NCBI GenBank assembly: GCA_002441865.1
Contig: DJNY01000138.1
Span: 1 to 6,130 of the forward strand
DNA from: Lachnospiraceae bacterium UBA6452
GTDB taxonomy: Bacteria > Bacillota > Clostridia > Lachnospirales > Lachnospiraceae
Direction of reading: 5' to 3'
Length of the DNA: 6,130 nucleotides
Part shown: positions 5,987 through 6,130 of the stretch, in pieces
Position numbering within the stretch: position 1 is the stretch's first letter
How the letters are laid out: each line of letters begins with the position of its first letter
The notes under the pieces: generated by a model
What the model was told of the DNA's origin: nothing
Database searches by the model: none
Seen by the model: only the letters and a program-made list of their open reading frames with translations
Program-made: the position numbers and the translations under genes

Positions 5987-6017
5987 AAGGGACAATGTGT
6001 TGACCACATCGTCCCTT
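5987..6017 (-). promoter_or_regulatory. Upstream leader hairpin, candidate anti-antiterminator or protein/ligand site
   Basis: On the minus strand, AAGGGACGATGTG (6017-6005) pairs with CACATTGTCCCTT (5999-5987) around a 5-nt loop: 13 pairs including one G-U, which would be an A-C mismatch in plus-strand RNA. It begins about 7 nt after the predicted transcription start. The 3' arm can instead pair with the 5' arm of the terminator (CACA 5999-5996 with TGTG 5948-5945, CCTTC 5990-5986 with GAAGG 5955-5951), so the hairpins could form a switch. It is not followed by a clear U-run, so it is a poor terminator itself. No known riboswitch class was recognised. Confidence 0.5.
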
Positions 6018-6030
6018 GAATATGTTTCAC

Positions 6031-6059
6031 ATTATATCCGATTCTTTTTGTTTATGCAA
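6031..6059 (-). promoter_or_regulatory. Sigma-A-type promoter for the pxpB-led operon
   Basis: On the minus strand, a perfect -10 TATAAT (6036-6031) lies 17 bp after TTGCAT (6059-6054), a weak -35 that keeps only TTG. The spacer is A-rich. Transcription should start near 6024-6025, giving a leader of about 125 nt to the pxpB ATG. A weak -35 suits a promoter that needs an activator, and a repeat pair lies just upstream. Confidence 0.65.
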
Positions 6060-6080
6060 GATTGACTTTGTTTTTTGTAT

Positions 6081-6112
6081 ATTTGCACATTCCTTTACAT
6101 ACATATGCACAT
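6081..6112. repeat. Tandem direct repeat ATwTGCACAT upstream of the promoter
   Basis: ATTTGCACAT (6081-6090) and ATATGCACAT (6103-6112) match at nine of ten positions and start 22 bp apart, about two helical turns. They sit 22 nt and more upstream of the -35 box, where an activator normally binds. A binding site for the cluster's PucR-type regulator is possible, but the site does not match any PucR consensus I know. Confidence 0.45.
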
Positions 6113-6130
6113 CACTCCGTTTGTAAAGCT

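Noticed and set aside
5905..6009. A 34-codon reading frame on the minus strand within the pxpB leader, starting with ATG in hairpin 1 and ending next to the pxpB start, as a possible leader peptide.
   Set aside because: The AAGGG before the ATG is too close for a good ribosome site, the peptide has no run of regulatory codons, and a stop-free stretch of this length is not unlikely by chance.
5919..6024. A T-box or other known riboswitch in the leader.
   Set aside because: No T-box consensus and no recognisable known aptamer core was seen.
1..6130. CRISPR arrays, insertion sequences, tRNA or rRNA genes, phage or plasmid features.
   Set aside because: No regular repeat-spacer units, transposase-like proteins, terminal inverted repeats or RNA gene signatures were found.

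Overview
The window reads as one minus-strand gene cluster. It comes from a mid-GC Bacillota, probably a clostridial (Lachnospiraceae-like) bacterium. The basis for that is the strong AGGAGG-type ribosome sites, the sigma-A-type promoter, the short intergenic gaps and the character of the proteins; the species cannot be named from this sequence. Every supported gene runs right to left, and nothing convincing is coded on the plus strand.

Layout in transcription order: a regulatory region (5901-6130) carries a tandem direct repeat, a promoter with a perfect TATAAT box, and a roughly 120-nt leader with two hairpins. The second hairpin looks like an intrinsic terminator ending right before pxpB. 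Then come pxpB (5184-5900) and pxpC (4219-5160), a 160-bp dyad-rich gap, a DUF1445/YcsI-type gene (3228-4058), and a 144-bp gap with 18-bp-spaced repeats and a possible internal promoter. After that the genes are packed tightly: pxpA (2316-3083), a DUF4392 gene (1461-2300), a D-amino-acid aminotransferase gene (dat, 625-1464), and a PucR-type regulator (1-614) that runs off the left edge.

How the genes fit together: PxpABC is the prokaryotic ATP-dependent 5-oxoprolinase, which opens 5-oxoproline to glutamate. DUF1445 and DUF4392 are the N- and C-terminal halves of the vertebrate mitochondrial enzyme DGLUCY, a D-glutamate cyclase that interconverts D-glutamate and 5-oxo-D-proline. Here the two halves are separate genes interleaved with 5-oxoprolinase genes. 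The aminotransferase keeps the residues typical of D-amino-acid aminotransferases, which exchange D-glutamate/2-oxoglutarate with D-alanine/pyruvate, and its start codon overlaps the stop of the DUF4392 gene. The likely theme is a D-glutamate / 5-oxoproline module feeding 2-oxoglutarate, perhaps for salvage of peptidoglycan-derived D-glutamate or of spontaneously cyclised glutamate. The direction of flux and the stereochemistry handled by PxpABC are inference. No transporter and no racemase lie in the window.
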